Origin: Luscinia megarhynchos
Lineage: Eukaryota > Chordata > Aves > Passeriformes > Turdidae
Reading direction: 5' to 3'
Assembly: GCA_034336665.1 (NCBI GenBank)
Contig: CM067566.1
Span: 15,420,330 to 15,484,329, forward strand
DNA length: 64,000 nt
Part shown: piece after piece, positions 1 through 13,329 of the stretch
How the letters are laid out: every line of letters begins with the position of its first letter
How positions within the stretch are numbered: position 1 is the stretch's first letter
The notes under the pieces: generated by a model
Told to the model about the DNA's origin: nothing
Databases searched by the model: none
The model's input: the letters and a program-made list of their open reading frames with translations, nothing else
Program-made: the position numbers and the translations under genes

Positions 1-1001
1 GGTAACCTATCTACAAATTTATTGCTCCATCTAGAAATACTATTGCTACAATCAGCCAAAATAGTCATTGCCCTTTGAGTCATCCAAAGCTCTGGAAGGC
101 CTGGGACACTGGTTCTCTAGCAGGCAATGATTTAACAGAAAGACCCCTACAGGAAGAAGTCACATTGATCCAAAAACTGACTGCACTTAGACAGAGGTGT
201 AAGACAAAACTTTGTGACAGAGCCAGGAACAGCACCTGTAAATAATTTTCTGTTAAAAGAAACTTTTGACCACATGAATTTCCTGGAAAAGAGGAAACAG
301 GTACAGAAAAAAAAATCCCCCCTTTGAATTCTTATTTCTTGATTTTGCTTGGGACCTGAGTCCTCAAACTTATCACTGTGGTAATTACTAGCTACTTCTG
401 GCAAGTGTGAGCCTTTCTTTAGACTTTATAACCCAGCTTTCAACTTTTTCCTTTAGTCTCACAACAAAGGTAATGTTCCATTACTACATAATAAATAGTA
501 GAGCCAGTCTTAGGCCCTAAAAATCTATTCCCAGTAGAAATGACTGACTGGAGGGCCCCACGTTTCTTTGAAATGTCTTTACATAATAGTTACATGGGAA
601 AATCTTATGAAGATCTTTCATTCTTGCCTATATAATGCTGACTTTATCCCTGCACCTTGGATCTGAACTAGCATTACATGATCACTAAAAAGATGAAAGC
701 AAATAGCCCTTCAGGCTTTGAGAAGTGGGAACTGATCACAGTTCCAGTTGACTTCAATGGCTCTTTGTGTGCCTCACATCCCTGTGAACCACATCCTGAA
801 ATACTGAGCAGGTATGTCTTACTGAGGATTAACAATCTTAGCAACACATTTTTTATTTCTGAAATCAACTCTCAGAAGATAAAATCCTCAAAGTTGTTCT
901 TATATGGAAAAAATTATGTACATATCTGAGGAATGTATAGCTTATAAGTTTATAGCCTTTATATCTAAGAAACAACTGGCTTGTTTCCAAAATATCTGAT
1001 G

Positions 1002-1016
1002 GATTGATTGATTGAT
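1002..1016. repeat. (GATT)n microsatellite, short
   Basis: About four tandem GATT units. This is a short, probably neutral microsatellite in AT-rich sequence. Confidence 0.8.
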
Positions 1017-1078
1017 ATGAAAATAAATCTGAAAGATCTTTCTACAAAGTATTTAATAAACTGTAAGTATTTTATAGC

Positions 1079-1100
1079 CATGCCAATAAAAATTGGCATG
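1079..1100. repeat. Perfect 9 bp inverted repeat with AAAA loop
   Basis: The arms CATGCCAAT and ATTGGCATG are exact reverse complements separated by AAAA. The structure does not extend past 9 bp and no known RNA family was recognised. A chance hairpin is possible, although a perfect 9 bp stem with a tetraloop is tidy. Confidence 0.7.
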
Positions 1101-3477
1101 ATTACAAAATTAATATAGTGTTACGGTATAGAAAAAAAATCTTTTGAGTTTCAGCTTCACAAACTTTTCGGAATTTAGTGATTGGAAATTGTGACCAAAA
1201 TCATAAGCACTATTTAAGCATTTAAATAAATAGTATTTGAAAGTAAATTTAGTCATACCCTCTTATATTGCTGCTGAGTGATAAAACAATCAGACTTGAA
1301 AACTGTAATAATCACATAGTAAGGAAACAGTTTGGAATAGGAATATTATAGGAAATAATACCTCATCTGGGGGTAGAAATTATGCAATTATGATAGGAAG
1401 ACATAGTAACAGTCCCCAAGACTTTAAAAGTCCTCTAGATCCTAATATTATTCCAGTTTTGAAGGGGTGAATCCACTCCAAGAACTGACTTCCACTATCT
1501 GCTTGTTGTTTGATGCTTGTGATTTATTAGTATTCTTTAGGCTGGTTCAAATGTTTTATGACTTGCTGTGTCATAGAGTTGGGACAAGATTTTATTCAAG
1601 TTCATTAGCCCATGGACCCATGATGATAGAGGCTTTGGGTCTGCTTCCTGTCTTAAGGGAACAAATTTTCTTTGTTATGGGGAGAAAGATATTTTGTATT
1701 TCTGTTTCTTCTGACATATATACAACAAACTTATGTTTAAAGTATGCATTGCAGATGTCAGAGAAAAAAAAAAGTATTTAGAAGAGCTTTTGCTTAGGAA
1801 TTCAAGTTCTTTATATACAAATATTTTCTTCAAAATTATATTGCTTCCACTTCATCTTGAGCAAATGGTGGGCAGTCACTGAAACCTGGGATGGTCTGAA
1901 AGACTGCAGTATTGAAGTATGATTATACATCAGGTGCAAGGGTGGCAGTGGAAAAGCACTTATCCCTCTGCAACTAAAATCACAGGGTGCCACTCTCTGC
2001 TGAAGGCAATATTCATTTTAGAGCCCAAAGGCAAAGAATCTTGAATGGAAGAAGACCAATGTACTATGTGACAAAGCCCACATCCAGGATCTGATTTTTA
2101 AAACCAAACACACACCCCCAAAATATAAAACAGTAAATTAAACCAAAACCAGGATAAAGTATTTCTTAGCTTTCTAAAGTGTGGAAGGGAAATATATTAT
2201 GGGGTACTTCCATTTGGAAGGCAGATGTGGAAAATAACAAACTTCTTTCTTGCAGTTCAGCCAATAGTAGCAGTTAAATAACTTTAAAGAAATTGAACTC
2301 AATGTGAGATAACTATTTTAGATTGTTCTTAATATTAGCTAAGGTCAAAATATAAACTATAGATAGGATGTATAAGCACGACCTGTTGATTTCATATGGA
2401 TGGAATTTGAATTTACTAAAAGCAGATGCATTTAAGATTTTTGAACAGTTTCCCAAAGATGCAGAAAGTTCTAAGCAAGACTGACTGGGCAGGAAAGTTA
2501 AAGATGACAAATAAATAGAAATAAGAGGTTTTTTAAAGCTTAGGGAAAAAAACACAATTCCTCAATCAAAATCCAAGGAAGGATTGAGAAGAAAGTCAGA
2601 GGCATTTGGGAATATACAGGGCTGACAGGGCTCCTGGAGTTTTTTGTTTCTTTCTTTTGCTGGGGTTTTTTAAGGTTTTTTGCTAAGCGATATTATTATA
2701 CCAAATAAGATTTTTAGCAAAGCATTGACTATTTCAAGAAGACAAATTGCTAAGACATAGAAAAACCTGACTTGTTCTTTAGCTGTGACAAAGGGTAACG
2801 TACCCTGGGATTATGACATTTTTTTAATATGTTAGTGACAGAGTTGGGTTTTTTTTAAAAAAGTGACTCGATATAAATATTCAGAAGTCAGTGGATCTTG
2901 GTAATCTTCACCCAGGTACGTTAGAGGAATGGCCAATAAAATGTTTGTCATACTGATGTTAATCCATAATAAATCCTGCTCCATTAAGGAAATTCTAGAT
3001 GATTTGCAGAATGTCACTGTGCAAATACTCAAAAAGTACCAAGTGATAAAATCAGATAACTATTGCCCTAGGTTTAATCCTAGTGATTAAACCAATGGGA
3101 TATCACATACAATACTAACCTGAATAAAAATTAACATTAAGAAATCTCAATAATGCCAGTTAATCAGTTTTACTGATAATAAATTTAATCAAATCTGACT
3201 TATTTTTAATAGATAACAAGTCTAGCAAATGTTGAAAAATTGATAAATATAATTTTATTGAATGCAATATACTTAACCTTTTAATAAGGCACTAGTTTGT
3301 AATGTGTAACAATCCAGTTGAAACACAAGCACTCTACAATATCAGAAAAAGCCCATATTACAGGAATGGAGTCCTGAACAAATGACCAGTTGCTAGCACA
3401 AGGAGTTTGCAAGGAATCCCTAAATGGGAATATTTATATATCCCACCCTATTCTGTTTGGCTTTGAACTACTCAACA

Positions 3478-3493
3478 TTTTTTTTTTTTTTTT
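3478..3493. repeat. T16 homopolymer
   Basis: An uninterrupted run of sixteen T on the plus strand. No adjacent sequence identifies it as the tail of a retrocopy. Confidence 0.8.
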
Positions 3494-5311
3494 GGTTAAT
3501 GATAATTTGGAAATAATTTTAAGGTCATTACTTGTCAGATTTCAAGCTAAAACTAAAACTAAGGTGTAGGAAAGACCTAGAATAAAGCAGGATGATGACC
3601 ATGCTGGGTGCCAAAGTTAATATCCTTTAGAGAGCAGGTAGCAAACATTTAATTATCTGCACTGTGTGACGAGTGCCTGCACTCCAGTATCCATTGACAT
3701 GTTCCATGTATTCCAGTGTTCAATCCTCTCTCCCATTCTTTTTCTGTAGAGCAGAGCTGAAGAGGTCTGTATGGCGTGTCCATGAGGGGGAAGATCAGAG
3801 GTGAATCAACATGCTGGGATGAAAACAGCTGATGCATTTTGGGACCCCTAAGCAAGGCTGGACTAACACGTGTGTGCCAAGGCTGGACTGCACAGTGCTG
3901 TACCACGCAGCACTGGGATTTAACTGATCACCTTATTCATTAAAGGAATTCCCTGCCATGCTTCCCTGGGCATCAGAGGCACACCCATAGAGCCTCAGAG
4001 CTCAGGCCACAAACCATGGGTAGTGATTATATCCAAGCTCCCATACACTGAAAAACATGGGATATCGTAGCTTTTCTGCTGCAGAATGCAAACAACAATT
4101 CTTATTTATACAGAGACAGAAAATGAGACAAAGGATTTGCAGAACTAAAATGAAAGACAGAAAATCATCTTGTAGTAACCACTACTTTTGCCCAAAATAA
4201 GCTACTTTGTGCACTAACTCTGTAACTATTAAAGCACCACACCTTCTTTTGTTCCATAGTTCACCACTCTTTCCAATATATTAACTTCTTTTCTCAATTC
4301 TTCTTTTAGCCAATGCCCCCCCACAACCTTTTTTCAAGTGAGGGACTCAATATCTATAATTCTGATATTTTAGGATTTATTTTTGCAAGAAAGTTTTAAA
4401 TGGATAAATAATGAACAGGTGATAATTCAACCTGCAAAATAATGATAAATTGAAAGAGACAATAGTTTGCCAATGAATCATTCAGTCTGTAGTTGTGACA
4501 CTGGTTAGTGTATTTGTATCCTTGTAATTTCTCTAGGAAGGAAAAGTGAGTAGACAGCAGTGACCAAATTACTAAATTATCTTATTACACTTTTATTTAG
4601 AAATGTAAAATTCATGCAGACAGACTTTGAATAGACCGGATTTTAACAGCAAAGTAGTGCAATTCAAGCTCAGGCACCAGCTAGCAGCAAAGATATTTTT
4701 CACCATCTGCTTTTGGAAAATCCAGATTCTTGTTCCCAGTACAGCTCCCACACATTTTCTCTAAGAGTGTTCATCTTCCATCCTGAAAGATTTTTAACCT
4801 GGTAATACTTCTGAATTCAAAACCCTGTGTAAATTCATGTCCCTTCCTGAAATCAGTGGTAATGGTAATGCTCACTTAGACTTCAATAAGCCAAGTAAGT
4901 TGCCCTTTACATTTTTGAAGTCTGAAGTTGGCCATCTGGCTCCAGATGGTCTGAAACTACTCTTTCAGGACTAATTCTCCAGAGCTATCTCAGAGAGCAG
5001 ATTCCATTCCTGCTGGGATTGGAGCCATCACGTCTAGGGTCACTTCACCAACACAAATGGGAAACCACTTCTACCAGTGAACAGCCCACCTGGTTCTCAG
5101 TCAGTACTCCTTACACTCCTTTTCACCAAACTGCTGACATTTCTTTTACCAACAATTACACATACCCTCCCCCATCAAAACAGCAGTGCCCTAAGTTAGA
5201 TGCAAATAGCATTACTGGTCATTCTAGCTTCATGTATCTCTGCATTATTATCAGTGTATATTCTGAATTATATTGGTATATGTTCTGTATATTTTATATA
5301 CATATATCTGT

Positions 5312-7219
5312 ATCAGGCAAGGAAGACAGGAGACTGGCATGGCTGAGTAGGAGCTTGCTGGTTAAACTAAAGAGAAAGATGGCTGAAGCAAGGACAGGGA
5401 AGTCACCCAGGAAGAGTATGGAAACAAAGGTCAGTTGTGTAGGGAGACCAAGATGAGGCTGGAACTGAACCTGACAAAGGAAGCAAAGAACAACAGGAAG
5501 AGCTTCTAAAAGTAGGATAACCAGAGAAGAAAGGCCAGAGGAGATGTACCTCCCCTAATAAACAGTGATGGAAAACTGGTAGCAATGGTGAGGATAAGGC
5601 TGAGGCACTCAACAACTTCTTCAGCTCAGTCTATAATGGCAACCTCTTTTTCCACTGCTCAAATGGAAGGACAGCAGGATGGGGACTGGGAGGGCAAAGT
5701 CTTTCCCACTGTGAGGAGATCAGGCTTGTGACCACCTGAGTTAATGGAATGTACATCAGTCTATGGGACACAATAAAATTCCCAATGTCCTGAGGGAATT
5801 GGCTGATGTAGTTGCCAAGCCACTCTCCATGACATTTGAAAAGTCATGGTCAACAGGTGAAGTCCCAGGTGACTGGAGAAAGGCAAATATTGTACCTGTC
5901 TTTAAAAAGAAGGTAGAAAGAAGGATCCTGGCAGCTACCAACCTGTCAACATCACTTCTGTGACTAGGAAGATCATGGAACAGCTCCTCCTAGAAGCTGT
6001 TCTCCGTGGAGAAGCTGTCCATGGGGGACAGGGAGGTGATTCAAGATGGCCAGCCGAGCTCCACCAAGGGCAAGTCCTATCTGACCAACCCAGTGGCCTT
6101 CTGTGGTGGAGTGACTGCATCAGTGGACAAGGGAAGGACTACAGACGTCTTTGGACTTCTATCCCGACTTCTACAAAGTTCCCCACAACATCTTTTTCTC
6201 TGCTTGGGAGAGAGGTGGATTTGATGAGTGGACTGCTAGATGGATAACAAAGAGGTTGGATGCATCACAGGGTAATGGTCAATAGCTAAGAGTCCTGACG
6301 GCTATCAGTGACAAAAGGTGTCCCTCTCAGAACCATACTGGGATCAGCATTAGTTAATATCTTCATTAACAGCACAGATGGTGGGATGTCATCCAGGAGG
6401 ACTTGGACAAACTCAAGAAATCGAGCCATGGGAGTCTCAAGAGATAGAGTAAGACCAAGTGCAAGGTGCTGCATCTGGGTTGTGGCAACTCTAGGTATCA
6501 ACACAGGCTGGGGATGACCAGACCAAAACCAGCCAGTTGAGAAGGACTTGGGGATTCTGAAGGATGAGAGGTTGGGCTCGAGCTGGCAATGTGTGCTCAC
6601 AGCCCAGAGAGCCAAATGTGTCCTGGGCTGTATCCCAAGCACTGAGGGCACCAGGGTGAGGACGAAATTCTGGAGATTCTGCCCCTCTGCTCCATCCAGT
6701 GAGACCCAGCTGCAGGGCTGCCTCCAGCTCTGGGGTCCCAGCACAGGAGGGACATGGACCTGGTGGGGTGAGTATAGAGGAGGCCACCAGGATGATCAGA
6801 ACGATGGAATACCTCTCCTATGAGGAAAGGCTGAGAGAACTGGGGTTGTTCAGAGAGAGAAAGCTTCAGGGTGACCTAACTGACTTCCAGTACCTGAAGG
6901 GAGACAAAAAGATGGAGAGGGGCTTTTTACAAGGGCACATAGTTACAGGAGAAGGGGGAATGGCTTCAGATTGAAAGAAAGTAGGTTTAGGTTAATGTTA
7001 GGAAAAAATTCTTCACTGTAAGGGTGGTGAGGCCCTGGCAGAGGTTGCCACAGAAGTTGTGGATGCCACATCCCTGGAAGTGTTCAAGGCCAGGCTGGAT
7101 GGAGTTCTGAGCAACCTGGTCTAGTGGAAGCTGTTCCTGTCCATGGCTGAGGAGTTGGAACTGGATGATCTTTTGGGTCTCTTCCAACCTAGGCCATTCT
7201 ATGATTCTGTGCTTCTATG
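5312..7219 (+). mobile_element. CR1 LINE, 5'-truncated, decayed ORF2 and complete 3' end
   Basis: This is the largest element in the window. CR1 is the dominant avian non-LTR retrotransposon; ORF2 encodes endonuclease and reverse transcriptase. Recognisable ORF2 pieces run in order across several frames: WLSRSLLVKLKRK near 5336-5374, RELADVVAKPLS and TGEVPGDWRKANIVPVFKK near 5793-5911, KIMEQLLLEAVL near 5970, VAFCGGVTASVDKGR near 6090-6134, GVPLRTILG then NIFIN near 6318-6370, LSYEERLRELGLF near 6812-6850, and a C-terminal part around 7030-7125. The 3' end carries three tandem 8-mers at 7196-7219 (ATTCTATG, ATTCTGTG, CTTCTATG). Full-length CR1 is about 4.5 kb, so this copy lacks its 5' half. 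Frameshifts, stops and internal deletions break the frame, and the YADD catalytic segment is absent between about 6384 and 6394. The 5' boundary is approximate. The copy is dead. Confidence 0.95.
5763..6974 (+). pseudogene. Decayed CR1 ORF2 reverse-transcriptase segment
   Basis: This is the recognisable reverse-transcriptase part of the CR1 at 5312-7219. The frame shifts repeatedly: RELADVV...VPVFKK lies in one frame, KIMEQLLLEAVL in a second, and the part after VTASVDKGRTTDV in a third. Family knowledge places the metal-binding [FY]ADD motif shortly after the NIFIN segment. Here the sequence passes from NIFINSTDGG almost directly to the codons expected after that motif (a DVIQEDLDKL-like run). 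The active site was therefore lost by deletion, and the segment encodes no functional polymerase. Confidence 0.85.
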
Positions 7220-10200
7220 GAATAATCATAAATACATATACATATTCAGTATATATTTATCCAAATTATTTCCTCTTAATACACTTGTTACCATAATAGA
7301 AAATATTAACTATTTTATGTTTTTCAAAACAGTTTACAAGCCAGAAGGGCTGCTGTACTCCTGCTGTACTCCAGTTTAGTCCCAGTTCAGAAAAAAGAGG
7401 TTTTCGTGCAAACCTGAGTAAATGCAAACAATCCAAGCTTTCAGTCTTGTATACATGTATTGGTTCATTTTAGTGCCTATAATTCTTTTCACTGGGCAAT
7501 TATATTTGCAAGTGTTTTATTTACAATTTATAAAAGATTTCATTCTTCTGTATAACATGATTCAGTGGTCATTTTTTGCCAAAATTTATTTTAAAAATTC
7601 ATGTGTATTTATAGCAATGTATGTTTTATACAAAATGGAACAAAGACAGAAGTCCTCTGCTTTTCTCCAGAAAAAAATGCTATTACCCAGCCTCTAATTT
7701 TCACCACATAACCTCATCAATTCTGCAAAGACCTCTTGAAATACATTCTATGGAATTAAAAAGAAATTACATGTATACCACTGATGATGTTTTAATGGAA
7801 ATAATAGAACTGTGGAGGTACTGGATTGAAGAAAAGCAAATGAAGGAACAAAATATTCATGGAAAATAAAGAAGAAGAGTTATGAAATTTACTCTTGCAT
7901 AAGTTTGACTTCTATTCCCAAGAAATGAATCGGAGTTAAAAAATTGCAACACTATTTCAGGATAATAGTAGAGCTGACTGAATAACAAGAAAAATATTTC
8001 ATAGAAAAATAATTTCAATATTGTTTCTATTCCATGGTGTACTAGAAGTCAGGCCCGTTTTCTGTTAAAAATAAAAATGAATTTTCATGTTTTAAAATCA
8101 ATATGAGAATTAACACTGAAACCTCAGATGAAGCTGAGCAAATTCAAGCTAGGGAAAAGATTCCTGCAGTGAACACAATTAACCCCAGAGCAATTTACCA
8201 AGGTTTTTAGTGGATTTTCTATTATTAGAAATGCTTAAACCAAGACTGGAATGAGGTTTTGGTTTTTTCTGTCTGTTTTTTTTCACACTGAAAAGATAAT
8301 CTATCATTCAAGCAGAACCACTGGACTTTAAGTAAGTTCTAAACAGGTTCAGATTGGACAATGATTGTATGAGGGCCCACCAGCTTTTAAAATTCATTAG
8401 CTATTCTTTACAGAGGAATAGTTAATGACATTAGGAATAAGTAGCTTGGGATTTAATTTTTGTCAACAATTACACAAATGTGATAATGAGGTACAGCTTT
8501 GAAAACTTTTCTGAAACTGATTTAAGAATACCAGTGTTTGGAGATGTGCCCAAAATCTAGTTAAAACAGCTGATCCCAAGTGATCAGTAAGAAGATAAAG
8601 AGCTTCTCTCTAATCAGTTTGAATATCACTAATATTTTGCATATTCTGCTATCTATAATGTTTTCAATCTCTTTGGAAAGGTGTAAAATCATTATTTTCC
8701 ACTTTTTATAGTTGGATGAATTGGAGCCCTGATAAATAAGATAACTTCCCTAAGGTCATACAGCTTGTCAGAAATAAAATTATAATCTTCATACCAAATT
8801 TGCTTCTACAGCCACTAAACAATGTGAACACTGCAGCCCTCTTGCTGTTTAGGTAGCACAGTGATGAAGGAAAACTGGGTTTGGAATTATGTGCCTAGGC
8901 CTCACTTTTACTCTCATATGTAGATATTGTGTGTTTCCCAAGCCAAATGTTTCTTTTACAGCATTCACCAGCCTGGATAAAAGTGGTCATTCGTCATCTT
9001 TCATGTGAGCTATGAGGGAGGACAGATGAAAAAAAGATAATGACATTACTGCCAATCAGAACATCTGAATCACCCAGTACATTTACTCCTTTAAATATCT
9101 GCTGTCTTGTAATTTCCTTGGAGCCAAACTGAGTTTTATTCTGTTTTTTCTATTGCAGTAATGCACTTTTGGTACTTAATAAATGAATAATGATTTTTAA
9201 CTGTATTCAGGAAAAAAATATGACATTTCAAGGCACTGTTTGACAAGTGTGACATTGGCTGTGACACTTTCAGACAGTATTTGGAGTCACCATCACAAGC
9301 AGTTAGAAAAGTTTCCTAAATGTAAGGGTTTAGTGAACATTTACTCCCAGAACTCAGTATGTAAACAAAAACACTCTTTTTCCCTGAAAAATCACATTGT
9401 GAAGGATGCTTTGTAGTCTTAAATATGTTAATTCAGTGGAGTAATGCTCAAGTTTATGCACACTCATCTCCCCTCCTGCACACAAAGCTCTCCTTGTAAA
9501 TGTGAAGGTCAGGCTGCAGTTAGAGAAACCATTCTCTTTGAGAGGTTAAACATCCATTTGGCAGCCCAAATGTACACCAAACCACCTCAGCTCAGGCAGT
9601 CCTCTCAAGGCCTTTTCATAATCTCACATTTTTAGTCCAAAAAATCCAGAATGTATCTCCCACAATCTGCAGGAAAGCATCGAGCTCACCACAGCCCTGG
9701 TGACCAGGCAGGAGATCACACAGTCCTAGAGCCTTTGTCAGGGGCAACTCTTGCCACTGGAGCAGCAGTCAGACACACTAAAGTCCTGTCTTAGAAAGCT
9801 GCTACTCACACCAAGTCCCTGTCTTTATCCCAAGACAATTCCACAGTAAAGGAAAAGCCAACGAAAAAATCAAGAATGTAATGAGAAATTGAAGAAAATT
9901 AATGTTAACACTAGTGAAAGCTAAACTAGGTATAGTGTATAATCATTTGCATCATTCAAGTGAATTAACAAATTATGCAAGGTAAAGAGATCTACTAGTA
10001 AAAAACTATTTTAATGGACTTTCAAAGGTATTCTGAACAGATATATAAAAAGCAAATATCTGTACCTGTTCATAAATACTGTGCATTGTCAAGAAACTGC
10101 CACACTTTGCACTCAACACTAAGTAATTTATGCATTCAAGGAAGACAATCCTACTTTACATGGGTTTATGATGAAAAATGGAACACACCAACCAGATCAG

Positions 10201-10240
10201 GTTATTTTCCTAGAGATGTGCCCTGAGAGCATTTGGGAAA
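7220..10240. other. AT-rich unique sequence
   Basis: No gene, RNA or transposable element was recognised. A perfect 11 bp tandem duplication (TGCTGTACTCC twice) lies at 7351-7372. The block around 9040-9140 has a mixed, non-repetitive composition that could be conserved non-coding sequence, but I see no specific motif support. ORFs here are under 95 codons and look like chance. Confidence 0.55.
7351..7372. repeat. 11 bp perfect tandem duplication
   Basis: TGCTGTACTCC occurs twice head to tail without a mismatch. This is probably a slippage or small duplication event. Confidence 0.8.
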
Positions 10241-10328
10241 ATCATGGAATCATACAGTGCTTTGGGTTGAAAGGATGATCTTTTGCCAACCCCCTCGCCA
10301 CAAGCAAGGAACACCTTCCACTAAAAGG
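10241..10328 (-). mobile_element. CR1 LINE 3'-tail fragment
   Basis: The plus strand begins ATCATGGAATCATACAGTG and continues through TTTGGGTTGAAAGG and ACACCTTCCACTA, in the order expected of the reverse complement of an avian CR1 3' tail. Only about 90 bp is recognisable and it is diverged. No ORF2 codons of note remain. The right-hand boundary is approximate. Confidence 0.85.
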
Positions 10329-12828
10329 TGAAGTGGAAACAGAGATTTGCCAGTTCACTTCCTGCAAATATTCAGTGTCAAAGGGAAACAGCACAGCAAC
10401 CCTGGGTTCTATCCCTGCCTTCATAAAAAGCCAATGTTGCTGCCATGTATACAATGTTGACCTAAAGAAATTCTCTCTTTTCTACTAGGAAGTCACTGGA
10501 GAGCACTTGTATAATGATTATTTATATTATATTTAAAAAGTGGTTCATATTTTTTTATTAAACTCTTGCCACATCCTCTCCAAGTCACCTCCAAAGGAAA
10601 AAAATACTTTTAAATAATTTAGATATCCATCCACCCACCAGAAAAAGATTCAAGGTCTGTGCAGGGCAGTTATTCTGTCATTTCCACAAGTGGTTTAAAG
10701 GCTTATCTGAAATAGACCTGGAAAACTATTATTTTTTTCTGCTGCCTAATAAATCTAGATTAGGATGAAAAAGAAATAAATTGCACTTAAAAAAAAAAGG
10801 TAAAGCTCCATCACAGTGCAAAAAATATTTCAGAATTGAAAACATACCTCTTGGCAGCTCCTAAGACTTCAATTCCATCTTCATTCTCTTTGACTTTTAA
10901 GTATTCACTACTCCAGCAAGCTCCTTTATTACTTAGCTTTAACATTCCTTTTTCATGGTCGTACTTTTGTCCTTTGTTTCTTGAGTGTGTCAGTGGAAAT
11001 GTGGTATGATCTACCCTTGAATTAAATATAACAAGCTCATTGGGTAAACAGCTCATTGGAAATTAGTTTCTGGTCGTCTGACTGAGTTGAGCCTCTAGAT
11101 TAGATGCTACTGTAGAGTTTGCTTCTGGACTGAACCATAGCAAACAGCACTTTTGGTTATGTGTTTTTGTAAGTAACTTCTGCTTCAAAGCTGAGAAAAA
11201 CCACCATAGTTTTGTCTAATAAAAGGGTGAGAAGCAAACAAAATTATCAGGATCGGTATCACCTGCATAATACATTGAAGGGGTGGTCTGGGGCATATGA
11301 AATTCAACAGCAGTGAGATGTTTGATTGCTTTTTTCTTCCAACACCCTGAAATACTGTATTGCCTCAATGTGCCTTAAGTAATATCTCCATTCTCCTTAA
11401 GTAGATTGATATTCCCACAATTATGTAAGGAAAAAGTATTTCTGCTAACTACTCTGTCTTCATGCATTTAACATTATAGAAGCTGCTAAGACTGATATAC
11501 AAACAGGAGAATTTGTCTAACTTTTGGTAGGTTGAATATCTAACCTGATACCTGTCTGTGTTTTGATAATATATTCTACTACAATAAACATAATTTGCAG
11601 TTGTATTTGTTGTCCCTTAGGTGATCACCAGTTACAAGACTAAGCCAATTACTGGTACATTGCTATGGCTTAAGACTTCTTTGTTGGAAAATTCTGAGGT
11701 CTTACAGTTTGCTGTATATTGTGCCAAACTACACAGGTCCTAGTGGTTGATGACTTCCACTTCAGTAAACAAAATGCCTTGTAGAACTTCACTACAAACT
11801 ATTGCATAAATCTCTTACCTTATTGAGCCCCCATTCCCCATTTCATTCTGATAAAACATGAATATCAAATTCCTGCTGCTGCCCTGCAAGCACTGATGAT
11901 ATCCCTCAGACTGCTTGGGCATGCAGAGAGAACACCTCCACCAAAACTTTTAAAATTCCATTACTTTATCCTTTAAGCCTGTTCTTGAACTTTACTTCTG
12001 TAATGGTATTTACAAATCTCTTCCATCTGGTATTGATTAGGAATTATTAGCTCCACTGTGTTCATTTAGCTCTTTCCCCACTACAACCTCATTTCCCTGT
12101 TTACATCCTGGCACACATACTGGAGACATCATGGGACCCAGGGATGGAGGTTGTGCCTATACCTGTAATTTAAATGTGCCTGAGACTATACTGTGGCACT
12201 GAGGTAAGCAAGAAGAGAATGGTGTGCAACCATATTATAAACCATCTTGAGCATCCAAAATCAGGGATGACATCTGCCAACAACCTGTAGGGGAGTGGTC
12301 CCTCACCTGCTCCAATTCCTGGGCTGTGTGTGGGAATCATCTGAGAAAGTGCTACTGGGCACAGAAAAAAACCTGCTAGGAGCAGTTCTCCCAAAGTATC
12401 AGCAGAATGGCAACGCTTGGGAACATCCTGAATGCTGCATGATTTACAAATCCAGCCTCAGAAAACTATCTTGCTTCCTAGTTGTTCATAAGGGGCTTAA
12501 AGGAAACCAGTACAGGTGTTTGATTAGGTCCCAGGTCCTTCCTGTAATATGTAACAAATAACTGTGTAGAACCTACTTTTCTATAGGAAACAATTGTTTT
12601 ATATAACTTCTCAAAATGAAAACAATACACCTGTTGAGTGCCATGTCTTATTCTTGTGGCCATATGAAAATACCAGTTTCAGCAGGAGCTGATAAGAGAT
12701 TAGACACTGCAGCTGATGTCAAGTACTTGAAAACTGAAGGCATATGAAGGCTAGATGTGGCTGTGTCTCAGCTGGTACAATGAAGTACAAATCCTGGGAG
12801 ATATTATTTGATTTAATTTGAGTGAGTG
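10329..12828. other. Unique sequence, no gene recognised
   Basis: AT-rich sequence with an A9 run near 10790. Short ORFs occur on both strands with no family resemblance. No RNA gene, regulatory island or mobile element was identified. Confidence 0.55.
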
Positions 12829-13329
12829 CTGCCAAGAGGTGATCCTTCCTCTCTGTTCTGCACTGGTGAGGCCACACCTGGAATACTGTGCCCAGTTCTG
12901 GGCTCCCCAGTAGAAGAGAGGCATGGATACCCCAGAGAAAGTCCATCAAAAGGCCATGAATAATGAAGGGATGGGAGAGCCTCACCTGTGAAAGACCTGT
13001 GACAGCTCAGCCTGGAGGGGGCAAGGCTCAGGGGATCTGTCCTCTTTATATCAGGACAGCCAGGCTCTTTCCAGTGATGCCCAATGGCAGATAGGAGCAC
13101 AACCTGAAACATGGGAGGTTCCCTCTGAACACCAGGAAATGCTTTTATACTCTGGAAGTGACTTGCATAGGTTACTCAAAAAAGTTTTGAAATCTCCAAT
13201 TCTTTCAAATATCTGTCTTATGGAGAAGGTCCTAAACAACCTGCTTTAGGCAGCTTCACTTGAGTAGTTTTGGACAAGGTGACCTTCAGACATCCTTTCC
13301 AACTTCTGCCATTTTGTGCTTCTGTGATT
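12829..13329 (+). mobile_element. CR1 LINE, 0.5 kb 3' fragment
   Basis: The segment near 12865-12905 (ACACCTGGAATACTGTGCCC, then the CAGTTCTGGGCTCCCC run) encodes the ORF2 stretch that reads LEYC...QFWAP in intact family members. The following sequence tracks the last part of ORF2 and the 3' UTR, with many stops and indels. It ends in degenerate terminal 8-mers, ATTTTGTG then CTTCTGTG, at 13311-13326. The start is approximate because sequence just upstream (about 12700-12828) is not clearly CR1. This is an old, severely 5'-truncated, non-functional copy. Confidence 0.92.

Larger units (their letters stand above)
1..5311. other. AT-rich unique sequence, no gene recognised
   Basis: This stretch has no ORF longer than about 100 codons that resembles a known protein, and plausible ORFs overlap on both strands. 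It holds a GATT tract near 1002-1016, a 9 bp hairpin at 1079-1100 and a T16 run at 3478-3493. No RNA gene or mobile element was recognised. It reads as ordinary intergenic or intronic vertebrate DNA. A short exon with degenerate splice signals could be missed by eye. Confidence 0.6.

Noticed and set aside
5019..5456. 145-codon plus-strand ORF as a host gene
   Set aside because: Its C-terminal part is CR1 ORF2 (WLSRSLLVKLKRK) and its N-terminal part is flanking sequence without family resemblance, so it is a chance fusion across the CR1 boundary.
6286..6744. 152-codon minus-strand ORF
   Set aside because: It is antisense to CR1 ORF2; its openness follows from the GC-richer CR1 sequence.
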